Positions 9,202-18,304 of a DNA stretch of 64,000 nt are shown piece after piece (the first letter of the stretch is position 1; the number at the start of each line of letters is the position of its first letter). A program made the position numbers and the translations under genes. The notes beneath the pieces were generated by a model. The model did not search any database, was not told the DNA's origin, and saw nothing but the letters and a program-made list of their open reading frames with translations. The stretch comes from Mucilaginibacter terrenus (lineage in GTDB: Bacteria; Bacteroidota; Bacteroidia; Sphingobacteriales; Sphingobacteriaceae). The stretch lies in NCBI RefSeq assembly GCF_003432065.1, contig NZ_QWDE01000004.1, positions 1 through 64,000 on the forward strand, in the 5' to 3' direction.

Positions 9202-10062
9202 CTAGTTTGTGGCGCCTGCAACTACCATTTCTGTAATAGTAGGGTTTACGCTTCCGCCCATTGGCTCAACAGTTACGGCAAACATTTCTGCAGCGGCAAT
9301 AGCCTTCATTTCCTTAACAGCAGATGAATCTAATTTACCGGCGGAGTCAAATACACCAAGATCAACTGGTTTACCGCCCGCGATTGCCCAAAGCTGATAC
9401 TGATGCTTTGTATCATGAGCCGGCAGCTTCATACTTTTCATATCTACCAGTATCTTTTTGTTGGCCGTGTTCCAGGCGATGGTGAGCATTGCGTCAGGGG
9501 ATTTAGTTGTTCCCTTCAATCTCAATACCTTATAAATAGGATCGCGATAAACGCCGAGTTCCCTGTCCATAACATTAACCTGGTTAGCTATCTTCTCCCT
9601 ATCAGTAGTCATTGCCGTAAGTTGCGCATCGCGTTCCTGCAAACGGCTATACAAATTTACTATGCCATATATACTTACCAACAGCAAAGCAAGGCAGGCC
9701 GCAAAAGCATACTTGTAAAAATTACCGGTTCTAACAGGCATTTCAACAACTTTTGCTCCGCTATTATCATCCTCGTAAGGGATATCTTCCTCGGTGTGTT
9801 TACGGGCTTTAGTAAAAATCCGATCATCACCAAGGTTTGTAAGCAAGCTGTTCATGATTTTGTCGCGCAATGGTTCGGCAGGTTCAACTGCGTTTGCCTT
9901 TGCGTAAAACTCCATGGAACGTTCAATATCTTCAATCTCCGCCTTAACATCAGCATGCTGGGCGGCCATTGCCTCCACTTGAAGCTTTTCCTCAGGGCTT
10001 AAATCGCCCAGAACATAAAGCTCCAAAATCCCTGACTCAATATACTCCCTGATGTTTTCCAC
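9202..10062 (-). CDS. RskA-like anti-sigma factor
   Basis: 286 residues. The N-terminal half (about 1-110) is the cytoplasmic sigma-binding part with an acidic start (YIESGILELYVLGDLSPEE). One membrane segment follows (about 118-138, FAACLALLLVSIYGIV). The periplasmic C-terminal domain is the RskA/anti-sigma-K type (KGTTKSPDAMLTIAWN, LWAIAGGKPVDLGVF). Such proteins hold an ECF sigma factor inactive until a signal triggers proteolysis. It starts one base after the sigma gene, so the pair is co-transcribed. Confidence 0.88.
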   Translation of the reverse strand: MENIREYIESGILELYVLGDLSPEEKLQVEAMAAQHADVKAEIEDIERSMEFYAKANAVEPAEPLRDKIMNSLLTNLGDDRIFTKARKHTEEDIPYEDDNSGAKVVEMPVRTGNFYKYAFAACLALLLVSIYGIVNLYSRLQERDAQLTAMTTDREKIANQVNVMDRELGVYRDPIYKVLRLKGTTKSPDAMLTIAWNTANKKILVDMKSMKLPAHDTKHQYQLWAIAGGKPVDLGVFDSAGKLDSSAVKEMKAIAAAEMFAVTVEPMGGSVNPTITEMVVAGATN

Positions 10063-10063
10063 T

Positions 10064-10615
10064 TTAATTGAAATGTTTTCTGAGTTGCTGTATCGCCATT
10101 CTTAACCGTGTTTTAATGGTACCCAGCGGCACGCCAAGTTCGTCGGCTGCTTCCACGTGGGTATACCCTTTAAAATACACCAGGTCAAGTATGGATTTTT
10201 GCTCGGGTTTTAAGGTAGATACCAAATCTCTGATCCCCAGCAACTCAGGCTTGTAAACCGTGTTTCTTTGTTCGTCTATAAAAGTTACGTTATTTTCAAG
10301 CTCCTGGTTTTTGTTCTGATTTTTATAATCTTTTGATCGCACCTTGTCTATAGACAAATTTCGGGCGATATTGACCATCCAGGTAAACAGGCGGCCTTTT
10401 TCGGCACTATAGCCAGAAAAAGAATTCCAGATCTTAACAAATGTTTCCTGCAAAACGTCTTCAGCAACGGCGGTATCAGTAATGATGCGGGAGATAACAC
10501 CAAACAACGAAGCGGAATACATATCGTATAATGCTTCTATTGCTACTTTCTCGCGATTACGAAGGGCACTTACCAGCTCTTCCTCTGATAGTGATATTTT
10601 TCTCTTCTTGCTCAA
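10064..10615 (-). CDS. ECF sigma-70 family factor
   Basis: 183 residues. Region 2 (about 25-95) contains DVLQETFVKIWNSF and the FTWMVNIARNLSIDKVR stretch that contacts -10 DNA. Region 4 (about 130-180) is a helix-turn-helix (THVEAADELGVPLGTIKTRL). It lacks region 1.1 and region 3, as expected for extracytoplasmic-function factors. The neighbouring RskA-like membrane protein is its likely inhibitor. lipA lies 24 bases upstream on the same strand, so lipA and this pair may share a transcript. Confidence 0.9.
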   Translation of the reverse strand: MSKKRKISLSEEELVSALRNREKVAIEALYDMYSASLFGVISRIITDTAVAEDVLQETFVKIWNSFSGYSAEKGRLFTWMVNIARNLSIDKVRSKDYKNQNKNQELENNVTFIDEQRNTVYKPELLGIRDLVSTLKPEQKSILDLVYFKGYTHVEAADELGVPLGTIKTRLRMAIQQLRKHFN

Positions 10616-10639
10616 CTCGGTGAAGATAGAAAGGAATAA

Positions 10640-11518
10640 TTACATTTCAAAAAGGTGTTTCTCAGCATGGTAAGACGAGCGCACAAGCGGTCCGCTTTCT
10701 ACATACCTGAAACCTTTTTTTAATCCCCACTCCTTGTAAGCAGCAAACTGATCAGGGTGTATCCAATCTATAACCGGGTGATGGTTGCGTGTTGGCTGCA
10801 GGTATTGGCCAAGCGTTAAGATGTGTACGCCTGCCTGCAGCAAGTCGTCCATCGCCTCAAGCACATCCTCTTCCTTTTCGCCCAAGCCTAGCATAATGCC
10901 TGATTTTGTACGGAGGCCACTGTCTGATATTCGCCTAAGCGCTTCAAGGCTGCGGTCGTATTTGGCCTGGATACGTACCTCGCGGGTTAAGCGGCGGACG
11001 GTTTCCAGGTTATGAGAAACTACTTCTGGCCGTACCGCTATTACACGATCAAGATTGTCCCATATGCCACGGAAATCGGGCAGCAGGGTTTCTAATGTTG
11101 TTTCCGGGCTCTCCCGGCGAATGGCATTAATGGTTTCTGCCCAAATGGTAGATCCGCCGTCCTTTAAATCATCACGGTCTACAGATGTGATCACACAATG
11201 CTTTACCTGCATTAGCTTAACAGAGTTAGCTACACGGTTTGGCTCGTCAAGGTCCACAGCTAATGGCCTGCCGGTAGCTACTGCACAAAAAGAACAGCTA
11301 CGGGTACAAATATTACCCAATATCATGAAAGTTGCCGTACCGGCACCCCAGCACTCGCCCATATTAGGGCAGTTACCGCTTTCGCAAATGGTGTGCAATT
11401 TGTGGGTGTCCACCAAACCGCGAACGTGGGCATACTCCTTCCCTACAGGGAGCCTTACTCTTAACCAGTCCGGCTTACGCTGTGGTTGGGTGGCAGGCAC
11501 TACAGGCAATTCTATCAT
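10640..11518 (-). CDS. lipA: Lipoyl synthase
   Basis: 292 residues. A radical-SAM enzyme that inserts two sulfurs into octanoyl groups on lipoyl domains (pyruvate and 2-oxoglutarate dehydrogenases, glycine cleavage). Both iron-sulfur clusters are visible: the auxiliary set C45, C50, C56 ([12 protein letters not shown]) and the SAM-binding CTRSCSFC (C71, C75, C78). The length is typical. The start at 11518 is supported by a promoter whose -7 box ends four bases upstream. It is the first gene of a leftward unit with the ECF sigma pair. Confidence 0.96.
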   Translation of the reverse strand: MIELPVVPATQPQRKPDWLRVRLPVGKEYAHVRGLVDTHKLHTICESGNCPNMGECWGAGTATFMILGNICTRSCSFCAVATGRPLAVDLDEPNRVANSVKLMQVKHCVITSVDRDDLKDGGSTIWAETINAIRRESPETTLETLLPDFRGIWDNLDRVIAVRPEVVSHNLETVRRLTREVRIQAKYDRSLEALRRISDSGLRTKSGIMLGLGEKEEDVLEAMDDLLQAGVHILTLGQYLQPTRNHHPVIDWIHPDQFAAYKEWGLKKGFRYVESGPLVRSSYHAEKHLFEM

Positions 11519-11522
11519 ATCA

Positions 11523-11550
11523 CAAAAGTAAGTAAAAAGCCACTAAACAA
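11523..11550 (-). promoter_or_regulatory. lipA promoter
   Basis: On the minus strand TTG (11548-11550), 17 bases, then TACTTTTG (11523-11530). Four bases separate the -7 box from the lipA ATG, implying a leaderless transcript. Confidence 0.65.
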
Positions 11551-11768
11551 CTAAAGCACCGTCACAAGTTTTACACATGGTTGATGAACGGAAATGCTTT
11601 CCAACAGCGTCACCAATTAAATTACCGCCTTCGAGTTCAAGACGAGTATCCTGCATCTAAAAAAATGTGGTTTTTGCAGATTTTTGCTCGTGAAATCACC
11701 GATTGATGGTCTTGTCGATGCTATTTTTAAGGGCAGATCGTCTCACGTTATAACTTTTAATTATATCG

Positions 11769-11776
11769 TATATTTG
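11769..11776 (+). promoter_or_regulatory. LysR gene promoter (-7 element)
   Basis: TATATTTG, 16 bases before the ATG at 11793. No convincing -33 element is seen. Confidence 0.45.
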
Positions 11777-11792
11777 AGCAAATGCTCCCGAG

Positions 11793-12713
11793 ATGATATC
11801 TTTTTCGCACCGCGTGTTTATGGAAGTTGCCGCTAACCTGAGTTTTTCCAAAGCAGCCCAGGTGCTGTTTGTAACTCAACCCGCCATTAGCAAACATGTA
11901 AAAGCAATGGAGGACCAATACAAGGTGGCCCTTTTTGAACGCAAGGGGAACAGCATTTTACTTACTAACGCAGGCATTAAACTAAACGAATACCTGCAGC
12001 AAGCAACTGATATAGAGCGCAAAATAGAATATGAGCTATCCATATTAAGCAATGTCGGGAGCGCTGCAGGGCACCTGCGTTTAGGGGCAAGTACTACCAT
12101 TGCGTTGTATATACTGCCTTATATTCTTTCAGGTTTCCAGCGGGAATATACTAATGTGGGTGTACAATTGGTTAACCGTAATTCTGAATACATACTTAAT
12201 GCATTGCTTAACCATGAGGTGGATCTGGGTATTATTGAGGCAGATAGCAAGTTAACCACCGTAACTTACAAGCATTTCATGAGTGACGAGGTAATACCTG
12301 TTTGCTCTGCAAAAAGCCCGCTGGCAGGTAAGTCACTGACATTAAAACAGTTTGTAAAAACGCCTTTGGCACTGCGGGAACGCGGTTCAGGAACGTTAAC
12401 CGCGTTGCTTAAATCTTTATCTACCCTGAATATTAAACCCGGTGATTTATCTGTAAAAATTCGACTGGGCGGTACCGAGGCACTAAAAAACTTCTTACTT
12501 GCAGACCAATGCCTTGGTTTTATGCCGCGCCCGTCAATTGTCAGGCAATTAGCTGAGGGTGAGTTGGTAGAAGTTCCGGTTGAGGGTCTTAAAATAACCC
12601 GCGATTTCTATTTCATTCGCAGGAAAGGCACTGAAGACTACGGTTTAACGGGCAATTTCATTAATTACGCAATTGCTCACGTTGCAGATAAGCAACTCGT
12701 GTCACAATCCTGA
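11793..12713 (+). CDS. LysR-type transcriptional regulator
   Basis: 306 residues. The N-terminal winged helix-turn-helix (about 1-60) has the LysR signature around FSKAAQVLFVTQPAISKHVK. A LysR substrate-binding domain follows (about 88-295), beginning GHLRLGASTTIALYILP. Regulators of this type bind a small effector and usually control a neighbouring or divergent gene. Divergent lipA and the downstream DJ-1 gene are candidates, but the target cannot be read from the sequence. The length is normal. Confidence 0.9.
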   Translation: MISFSHRVFMEVAANLSFSKAAQVLFVTQPAISKHVKAMEDQYKVALFERKGNSILLTNAGIKLNEYLQQATDIERKIEYELSILSNVGSAAGHLRLGASTTIALYILPYILSGFQREYTNVGVQLVNRNSEYILNALLNHEVDLGIIEADSKLTTVTYKHFMSDEVIPVCSAKSPLAGKSLTLKQFVKTPLALRERGSGTLTALLKSLSTLNIKPGDLSVKIRLGGTEALKNFLLADQCLGFMPRPSIVRQLAEGELVEVPVEGLKITRDFYFIRRKGTEDYGLTGNFINYAIAHVADKQLVSQS

Positions 12714-12773
12714 TTTCTTAAAACCTTCTGTTCATAAAGCTGTAGTTAAAGTAAACAATTTAAAACTACTACT

Positions 12774-13325
12774 ATGGCTAAGTTAGATAACAGGAAAGTA
12801 GCAATACTTACCGAAGAAGGATTTGAGCAAGTGGAACTTACCAGTCCTAAACAGGCTTTGGAAGAAGCAGGTGCAACTGTACACGTAATATCACCTAAAA
12901 GCGGAAAAATAAAAGCCTGGAACAAGACTGATTGGGGAATTGAGATAGACGTTGACAAAGAGCTAAACGCCGTTAGCCCCGATGACTATGATGCCCTGGT
13001 ACTGCCCGGAGGTGTGCTCAACCCGGATAAGCTACGCCAGAATAAAGATGCAGTAGCCTTTGTTTCAGCATTCTTGGATGAGAGTAAACCAGTTGCAGCG
13101 ATATGCCACGGACCACAAACCTTAATAGAAACGGGTATGTTAAAAGGCAGAACACTTACCTCCTACCCGTCGTTACAAACCGATTTGGTAAACGCAGGGG
13201 TAAATTGGGTTGATGAGGAAGTTGTGGTTGACAACGGCTTGGTAACCAGCAGAACTCCTGCCGATTTGGAAGCGTTTAACAGGAAAACAATTGAGGAGAT
13301 AGGCGAAGGCGTCCATGAAGGATAG
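12774..13325 (+). CDS. DJ-1/PfpI family protein
   Basis: 183 residues. It has the class I glutamine amidotransferase-like fold of the PfpI/YhbO group. The nucleophile elbow AAICHGPQTL carries the conserved cysteine-histidine pair (Cys near residue 109), and an N-terminal glutamate is in TEEGFEQVE. Members act as chaperones, glyoxalases or proteases against stress-damaged molecules; which of these applies here is unknown. It lies 60 bases after the LysR gene on the same strand and ends in a clear terminator. Confidence 0.88.
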   Translation: MAKLDNRKVAILTEEGFEQVELTSPKQALEEAGATVHVISPKSGKIKAWNKTDWGIEIDVDKELNAVSPDDYDALVLPGGVLNPDKLRQNKDAVAFVSAFLDESKPVAAICHGPQTLIETGMLKGRTLTSYPSLQTDLVNAGVNWVDEEVVVDNGLVTSRTPADLEAFNRKTIEEIGEGVHEG

Positions 13326-13350
13326 TTTGTCCTCTTACTAAACATTATTT

Positions 13351-13379
13351 AAAAAGCAGGAAACATCGTCCTGCTTTTT
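13351..13379 (+). terminator. Terminator after the DJ-1 gene
   Basis: A perfect 10-base stem AAAAAGCAGG/CCTGCTTTTT with a nine-base loop. The last bases also form TATCTTTA (13379-13386), a near-consensus -7 box five bases before the crtD start, so terminator and promoter abut. Confidence 0.85.
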
Positions 13380-13391
13380 ATCTTTACACCC

Positions 13392-14864
13392 ATGCCCGAC
13401 AAAAAAGCCGTTGTAATTGGTGCCGGTATAGCCGGAATAGCTGCAGCAATCCGTTTAGCCGTTAAAGGCTACAATGTGGATGTCTTTGAGGCAAATAGCT
13501 ACCCAGGCGGCAAGCTTTCTGAGATGGTAATTGAAGGCTATCGTTTCGATGCCGGCCCAAGTTTGTTCACCATGCCGCAATACGTTGACGAGCTTTTTGA
13601 ATTAGCCGGAAAAAACCCGCGTGACTACTTTAACTATCAAAAGCTGGAAGTGGTTTGCAAGTACTTTTATCCTGACGGTACCCGGTTATGTGCATACGAC
13701 CATACAGAGAGATTTGCCCGGGAAATAACTAATGCCACCGGAGAGCCAACTTCTACTATCATTAATTATTTGGCCAACAGTGCAGATATTTATAATATTA
13801 CCAACCATGTCTTCCTGGAGCAATCACTTCATCAATTAAAAACGTACCTGCAATGGGGCACGTTCAAATCTATGTTAAAGCTGCCGCAAATTGATGCTTT
13901 ACGCAGCATGCATAATGCTAACAGGAAGTTTTTTAAGGATAAAAGGTTAATACAGTTCTTTGACAGGTACGCTACTTACAATGGCTCGAATCCTTACCAG
14001 GCGCCTGCAACACTGAATGTAATTCCTCACCTCGAGCATCATTATGGCGCGTGGTTTCCTGACGGCGGGATGTTCAGCATTACCTCGTCATTGGTACAGT
14101 TGGCAAAAGATTTAGGTGTCACCTTTACGTTTAACAAACGGGTAGATGAGATAGTCCTTATCAATAATCAAGCAAAAGGTGTACGCGTTAATGGACAAGA
14201 CATACCTAGCGATGTGGTGGTGTCGAACATGGATGTATGGTTTACCTACAAGAAACTATTGAGCAAACACGTTAATTTGCATCCCACCGGAACGCTGGAG
14301 CAGCAACGAAGCAGTTCTGCACTTATCTTTTACTGGGGTATTAAAAGAACTTTCTCCGAACTGGATTTGCACAACATATTTTTCAGCAGCGATAATGGCG
14401 CTGAATTTGAACATGTTTGGAAACAAGGCACTGTTTATCATGATCCAACGGTGTATATTAACATAAGCTCCAAGTATAAATCAGACGACGCACCAGAAGG
14501 TTGTGAGAATTGGTTTGTGATGATAAATGTACCATCAAACGATGGTCAAGATTGGGAACAGATAATTAAAGAAGCGAGGGCTAACATTCAAAGTAAACTA
14601 TCCAAAATACTTGGAGTAGACATTAGTAAGCTTATAGCCTGTGAAAACATATTAAATCCAATCAGTATAGAATCTAAAACATCTTCTTACAAAGGATCTA
14701 TATATGGCACCAGCTCCAACAGCAAACTTGCTGCATTCCTCCGCCATTCAAATAAATCGAATAAGGTAAATGGACTTTACTTTTGTGGCGGCAGCGTACA
14801 TCCGGGCGGGGGTATACCATTGTGCCTTTTATCAGCTAAAATTACCAGTGAACTGGTAGCTTAA
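13392..14864 (+). CDS. crtD: 1-hydroxycarotenoid 3,4-desaturase CrtD
   Basis: 490 residues. A flavin-dependent carotenoid desaturase of the CrtI superfamily. The FAD-binding GxGxxG is at residues 10-15, followed by the SYPGGKLSE segment. The C-terminal cofactor motif GLYFCGGSVHPGGGIPL is present. Internal signatures (GPSLFTMPQYVDELFEL, RYATYNGSNPYQAP) fit my memory of the Bacteroidota CrtD group better than phytoene desaturase CrtI, whose N-terminal region reads GPSWYWMPD. CrtD adds a double bond next to the hydroxylated acyclic end group, the step after CruF in flexixanthin and myxol synthesis. cruF and crtW nearby support this. It overlaps hemH by four bases tail to tail. Confidence 0.82.
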   Translation: MPDKKAVVIGAGIAGIAAAIRLAVKGYNVDVFEANSYPGGKLSEMVIEGYRFDAGPSLFTMPQYVDELFELAGKNPRDYFNYQKLEVVCKYFYPDGTRLCAYDHTERFAREITNATGEPTSTIINYLANSADIYNITNHVFLEQSLHQLKTYLQWGTFKSMLKLPQIDALRSMHNANRKFFKDKRLIQFFDRYATYNGSNPYQAPATLNVIPHLEHHYGAWFPDGGMFSITSSLVQLAKDLGVTFTFNKRVDEIVLINNQAKGVRVNGQDIPSDVVVSNMDVWFTYKKLLSKHVNLHPTGTLEQQRSSSALIFYWGIKRTFSELDLHNIFFSSDNGAEFEHVWKQGTVYHDPTVYINISSKYKSDDAPEGCENWFVMINVPSNDGQDWEQIIKEARANIQSKLSKILGVDISKLIACENILNPISIESKTSSYKGSIYGTSSNSKLAAFLRHSNKSNKVNGLYFCGGSVHPGGGIPLCLLSAKITSELVA

Positions 14865-15913
14865 ACCAACTGTGGTGTTTTCGCAGTGGTATTTACTTCC
14901 TTTTTAACGATCCTTTCCAAAGCATCTATCCACTTTGGCGAATCGTTAAGGCTTTCAACCAACTGCACATGCTCACCGCCAAGTGCCTTAAATTCCTCTC
15001 CGTATTCTGTAGTAACCTCGTATACAGTTTCAAGACAGTCGGCAACAAACGCTGGGCAAAAAACTAAGAGCCGCTTTTTCCCTTCTTTAGCCAGCTTTTC
15101 TATAATCTCGCTGGTGTAAGGTTGAACCCATGGATCGCTACCCAGGCGCGATTGAAAACAAACGGTATATCTCTCCCTCGGTAAATTCATCTTAGCTGCT
15201 ATTAACCTAGCGGTATCATGCGACTGAGCCGAATAACAAAGCTTATTTATATCGTTCAGCGTATTGCAGCAGCCGTCAACTTTTAAGCAGTAGTTGCCGG
15301 TATGATCACACTTTTTAAGCTGGCGCTGTGGTAATCCGTGAAAACTAAATAGGATATGATCGTAGGTATCGGGCTGATACTTTGCAGCATTATCCGCGAA
15401 AGTTTCAATCATCAGATCATCGTCATGAAACGAATTTAAAAAGCCGATATTGGGAATAGTTTGCCATTCCTTAACGATGCTCATAACCTTTTCCTGTACT
15501 GATCCTGTACTTGCAGAGGCATACTGCGGGAACAGTGGGATAACCTGAATGTCACTAATCAAGGCTTCTTTCAACCGCTGCAGGGCCGAATCTATTGATG
15601 GGCTTTGGTACCGCATTGCGAGTTCCACCATATACCCGTCACCAAGTCGCTGCTGTAGCAATTGTTGTTGAAGCATACTATAATGCAACAGCGGCGAACC
15701 TGTTTTTTCATCCCATATGGCGCGATAAAGCTTTGCAGACTTAGGTGCCCTGAACGGAACAATAATGGTTTTTACTAAAAAGGTGCGTAGCACAGGGTTT
15801 ACATCAATAACCCTTGGATCCATTAAAAATTCATCAAGGTATTTGCGAACATCTGCTGTTGATGGGCTATCCGGCGTACCCAGATTAACCAGTAAAATTC
15901 CCTTTTTAGCCAT
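14861..15913 (-). CDS. hemH: Ferrochelatase
   Basis: 350 residues. It inserts ferrous iron into protoporphyrin IX, the last step of protoheme synthesis. The catalytic histidine lies in FSFHGLPQRQL, and the conserved glutamate region is ADCLETVYE. N-terminal GILLVNLGTPDSP is the family start. The length is typical of bacterial HemH. It is the last gene of the leftward carotenoid unit, but has its own -7 box, so it may be transcribed independently. Haem and carotenoid genes occur together in several Bacteroidota. Confidence 0.95.
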   Translation of the reverse strand: MAKKGILLVNLGTPDSPSTADVRKYLDEFLMDPRVIDVNPVLRTFLVKTIIVPFRAPKSAKLYRAIWDEKTGSPLLHYSMLQQQLLQQRLGDGYMVELAMRYQSPSIDSALQRLKEALISDIQVIPLFPQYASASTGSVQEKVMSIVKEWQTIPNIGFLNSFHDDDLMIETFADNAAKYQPDTYDHILFSFHGLPQRQLKKCDHTGNYCLKVDGCCNTLNDINKLCYSAQSHDTARLIAAKMNLPRERYTVCFQSRLGSDPWVQPYTSEIIEKLAKEGKKRLLVFCPAFVADCLETVYEVTTEYGEEFKALGGEHVQLVESLNDSPKWIDALERIVKKEVNTTAKTPQLV

Positions 15914-15923
15914 AATTGAACTA

Positions 15924-15931
15924 CAAAAATA
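15924..15931 (-). promoter_or_regulatory. hemH promoter (-7 element)
   Basis: Minus-strand TATTTTTG, ten bases before the hemH ATG. No clear -33 element. Confidence 0.45.
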
Positions 15932-15995
15932 ATAAAATTTCAGCCCTAAGTTCTTGAATGATCAACAACTTACAAAAAGATGATAAGCTGTAAAC

Positions 15996-16670
15996 TTAGT
16001 TTTTTACCTTCCACAACTTCCACCAGGGCACCCATGGTGCATCATGATGTTCATAATGATAGCCGAAAAAGTAACAGGTGACAAAAGCAACAATATGGTT
16101 TCGCTTTTGGCTCCGCGACTGATGCTTATTGTCGTGCTCTCCTTTATGAGGCAGGTAAGTGCCAAAATAGAACAACTGCAAAGTGCTTAAAAGCGATGGC
16201 ACCACCCAAAAAAGGATGAGATTGGTTTGCGGAATCCAAATCTTCAAGACATTGAATACAACTGCCATTACAACAATTTGCCACCACGCAAGGTAATTGC
16301 GTATAAACCGCACATACCAGCTAACGAAGCTTCCATCATGATAATCGGGGTCTTCATCGGAATGAACATGGTTGTGATGCTGATGATGCTTTGTATAAAG
16401 CTTAGGGTACCAGAAAGATGCGTAAAACAATGTGCAGGCTTGCCCTACCACATTGTTCACCATTCTATTCGGAGCTATTGTGCCATGCATAGCATCGTGT
16501 GCGGTGATAAACAAACCTGTGTACAGATGCATTTGCACCAGAATGAATAAATATAAAAGTGGACTGCTAAAGTTTACCGACGATTGCATCAGCAATACGG
16601 TTGACGTTATCCAACTGCCAATAACCGCAATGGCAACCAATAAACCGATGTAAGAGGGTTTGTTTTTCAA
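15996..16670 (-). CDS. crtW: Carotenoid ketolase CrtW-like (di-iron oxygenase)
   Basis: 224 residues. An integral membrane protein of the fatty-acid-desaturase superfamily with the three histidine clusters: HDAMH at 58-62, HHQHH at 95-99 and HYEHH at 205-209. The spacing and the segments LYTGLFITAHDAMHG and FYFGTYLPH match CrtW beta-carotene 4-ketolase rather than the shorter CrtZ hydroxylase. It would add a keto group at C-4 of the ionone ring. It lies 28 bases after ispH on the same strand. A hydroxylase of the same superfamily cannot be fully excluded. Confidence 0.8.
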   Translation of the reverse strand: MKNKPSYIGLLVAIAVIGSWITSTVLLMQSSVNFSSPLLYLFILVQMHLYTGLFITAHDAMHGTIAPNRMVNNVVGQACTLFYASFWYPKLYTKHHQHHNHVHSDEDPDYHDGSFVSWYVRFIRNYLAWWQIVVMAVVFNVLKIWIPQTNLILFWVVPSLLSTLQLFYFGTYLPHKGEHDNKHQSRSQKRNHIVAFVTCYFFGYHYEHHDAPWVPWWKLWKVKN

Positions 16671-16698
16671 TTAACTGTATACAGCAAAAAGCGTGCTG

Positions 16699-17550
16699 TT
16701 AAAACGACTCCAGTTTGGCTTTCACTTGTTGCATAAGCCACATAGGAGTTGATGTAGCCCCTGCTATACCTACTTTATCATTTTCAGAGAACATACCCGG
16801 GTCTAATTCGTCCAGGCTTGATACAAAATAAGTATCCGGATTATGCTTTCGGCAAACTTCAAAAAGCACCTTTCCGTTAGATGATTTTTTGCCAGATACA
16901 AATACCACCTTGTTAAATTTAGCGGCAAACGCCGGCAGATCTTTATCGCGGTTACTTACCTGGCGACAAATTGTATCATTAGCCTTCACTTCGTAACCTC
17001 TTGCGAGCAATTCATCTTTAACACTATAAAACTTTTCCATGCTCTTGGTAGTTTGACTATAAAGCGTGAAGCTAGCCGGAAGGTCAGCATTATCCAACTC
17101 GGCGATGTCTTGAAAAACTACCGCTTCTCCGTTTGTTTGTCCCTGTAAGCCAACTACTTCTGCATGGCCATGCTTACCAAATATTAATATCTGCTCTTTA
17201 TTATCATAGGAGGTTTTTATCCGGTTTTGCAGTTTAAGTACAACCGGACAAGATGCATCAATGAGGGTAATATTATGCTCGAGCGCTAAACGATACGTTT
17301 CAGGTGCTTCGCCGTGTGCACGGATAAGTACTTTCTCGTTGTACAGGTTCGCAAGGTCAGTATGATCAATAATACGTAAACCAAGCGCCTTTAAACGGCT
17401 AACTTCCTCGTCATTATGCACTATGTCGCCCAGGCAGTATAGATAGCCATCTTCGGCCAGTATTTCCTCCGCCATATCAATAGCGTAAACTACTCCAAAG
17501 CAAAAGCCAGAGTCCTGATCTATAGTTACCTGTAAGTTTAACTCGCTCAT
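16699..17550 (-). CDS. ispH: HMBPP reductase IspH
   Basis: 283 residues. The last enzyme of the non-mevalonate pathway; it reduces HMBPP to IPP and DMAPP. The three cysteines that bind the [4Fe-4S] cluster are C17 (GFCFGV), C101 (DASCPVV) and C195 (DTICRQ). The proton-relay TxxR/E region and SGKKSSN are present. Its place inside the carotenoid cluster suggests that precursor supply is co-expressed with pigment synthesis. A consensus -7 box lies six bases upstream of the ATG. Confidence 0.95.
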   Translation of the reverse strand: MSELNLQVTIDQDSGFCFGVVYAIDMAEEILAEDGYLYCLGDIVHNDEEVSRLKALGLRIIDHTDLANLYNEKVLIRAHGEAPETYRLALEHNITLIDASCPVVLKLQNRIKTSYDNKEQILIFGKHGHAEVVGLQGQTNGEAVVFQDIAELDNADLPASFTLYSQTTKSMEKFYSVKDELLARGYEVKANDTICRQVSNRDKDLPAFAAKFNKVVFVSGKKSSNGKVLFEVCRKHNPDTYFVSSLDELDPGMFSENDKVGIAGATSTPMWLMQQVKAKLESF

Positions 17551-17556
17551 TGTTTA

Positions 17557-17564
17557 CAAAAATA
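17557..17564 (-). promoter_or_regulatory. ispH promoter (-7 element)
   Basis: Minus-strand TATTTTTG in the 91-base gap between cruF and ispH, six bases before the ATG. No -33 TTG at ideal spacing. Confidence 0.5.
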
Positions 17565-17641
17565 CGCATTAAGTGTTAAAGAGCACCTATCAATAAAAAG
17601 GATGAAACTTTGCCGACAAACCAATGTTTATTTCACCGAAA

Positions 17642-18304
17642 TCACCGTTGAATACTGATTATCAGTAGCAAAATACCAAAAAACACAAACTGGGTCAACA
17701 ATAGAACCGGCGCAGCAATGCTTTGTTTTTTAAACCCGAACAGCTCAAATACAGATAACATCACAGCACTTACCAAAAACCAACAGACGTAATTCTTAAC
17801 CGGAATTACACCGGTTGTCCAATGCCAATAGTCAAACTTTATAGCTACGGGTTCTATTAACACATCCAGCAATACCAGTATGAGCGACCCAATGATAATC
17901 CTTGAAAACTGATTTTTAAGCCTGCTTCGCTGCAGGGTAACCCCTGTAGCATACACCAACAGAAACCAGTTTACCCCAATCATCAATGGTATATCAAGCA
18001 CCTTGGTGCCTAGTGTGGCTCCGTAGCTGTAGTCACCAAAGAGCCAGTGCTTGTGAACGCCAATCCATTCAACAACAATTCCAGCGGTAAAAACACAAGC
18101 AAAAAACGTCAAAAACCACACATTTATGGTACTGTGGTTAAGCGTAATGATCAGCAACATGAGCAACAGGTGTAAAACCACAACCTGCGTAAAAAGCGGT
18201 CGTGTTGAGGGTATCGCAAAACCAACCAGACCAACAAAATGGAACAGTACTATTACAGCCACGGCAATGCGGGAACTCAGGAAGGTATTTTCCGGCCTTT
18301 CCAT
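17642..18304 (-). CDS. cruF: Carotenoid 1,2-hydratase CruF-like
   Basis: 220 residues with about seven hydrophobic membrane segments. The signature blocks GVHKHWLFGDYSYG, VLDIPLMIGVNWF and LLDVLIEPVAIKFDYWHW fit the PF04240 carotenoid biosynthesis family. Its cyanobacterial and Deinococcus members (CruF) hydrate the acyclic end of gamma-carotene-type molecules. With CrtD in the same locus this gives the 1'-hydroxy-3',4'-didehydro end group. The gene overlaps the preceding glycosyltransferase by 28 bases. A CrtYcd-type lycopene cyclase is the main alternative, but its motifs are not seen. Confidence 0.78.
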   Translation of the reverse strand: MERPENTFLSSRIAVAVIVLFHFVGLVGFAIPSTRPLFTQVVVLHLLLMLLIITLNHSTINVWFLTFFACVFTAGIVVEWIGVHKHWLFGDYSYGATLGTKVLDIPLMIGVNWFLLVYATGVTLQRSRLKNQFSRIIIGSLILVLLDVLIEPVAIKFDYWHWTTGVIPVKNYVCWFLVSAVMLSVFELFGFKKQSIAAPVLLLTQFVFFGILLLIISIQR

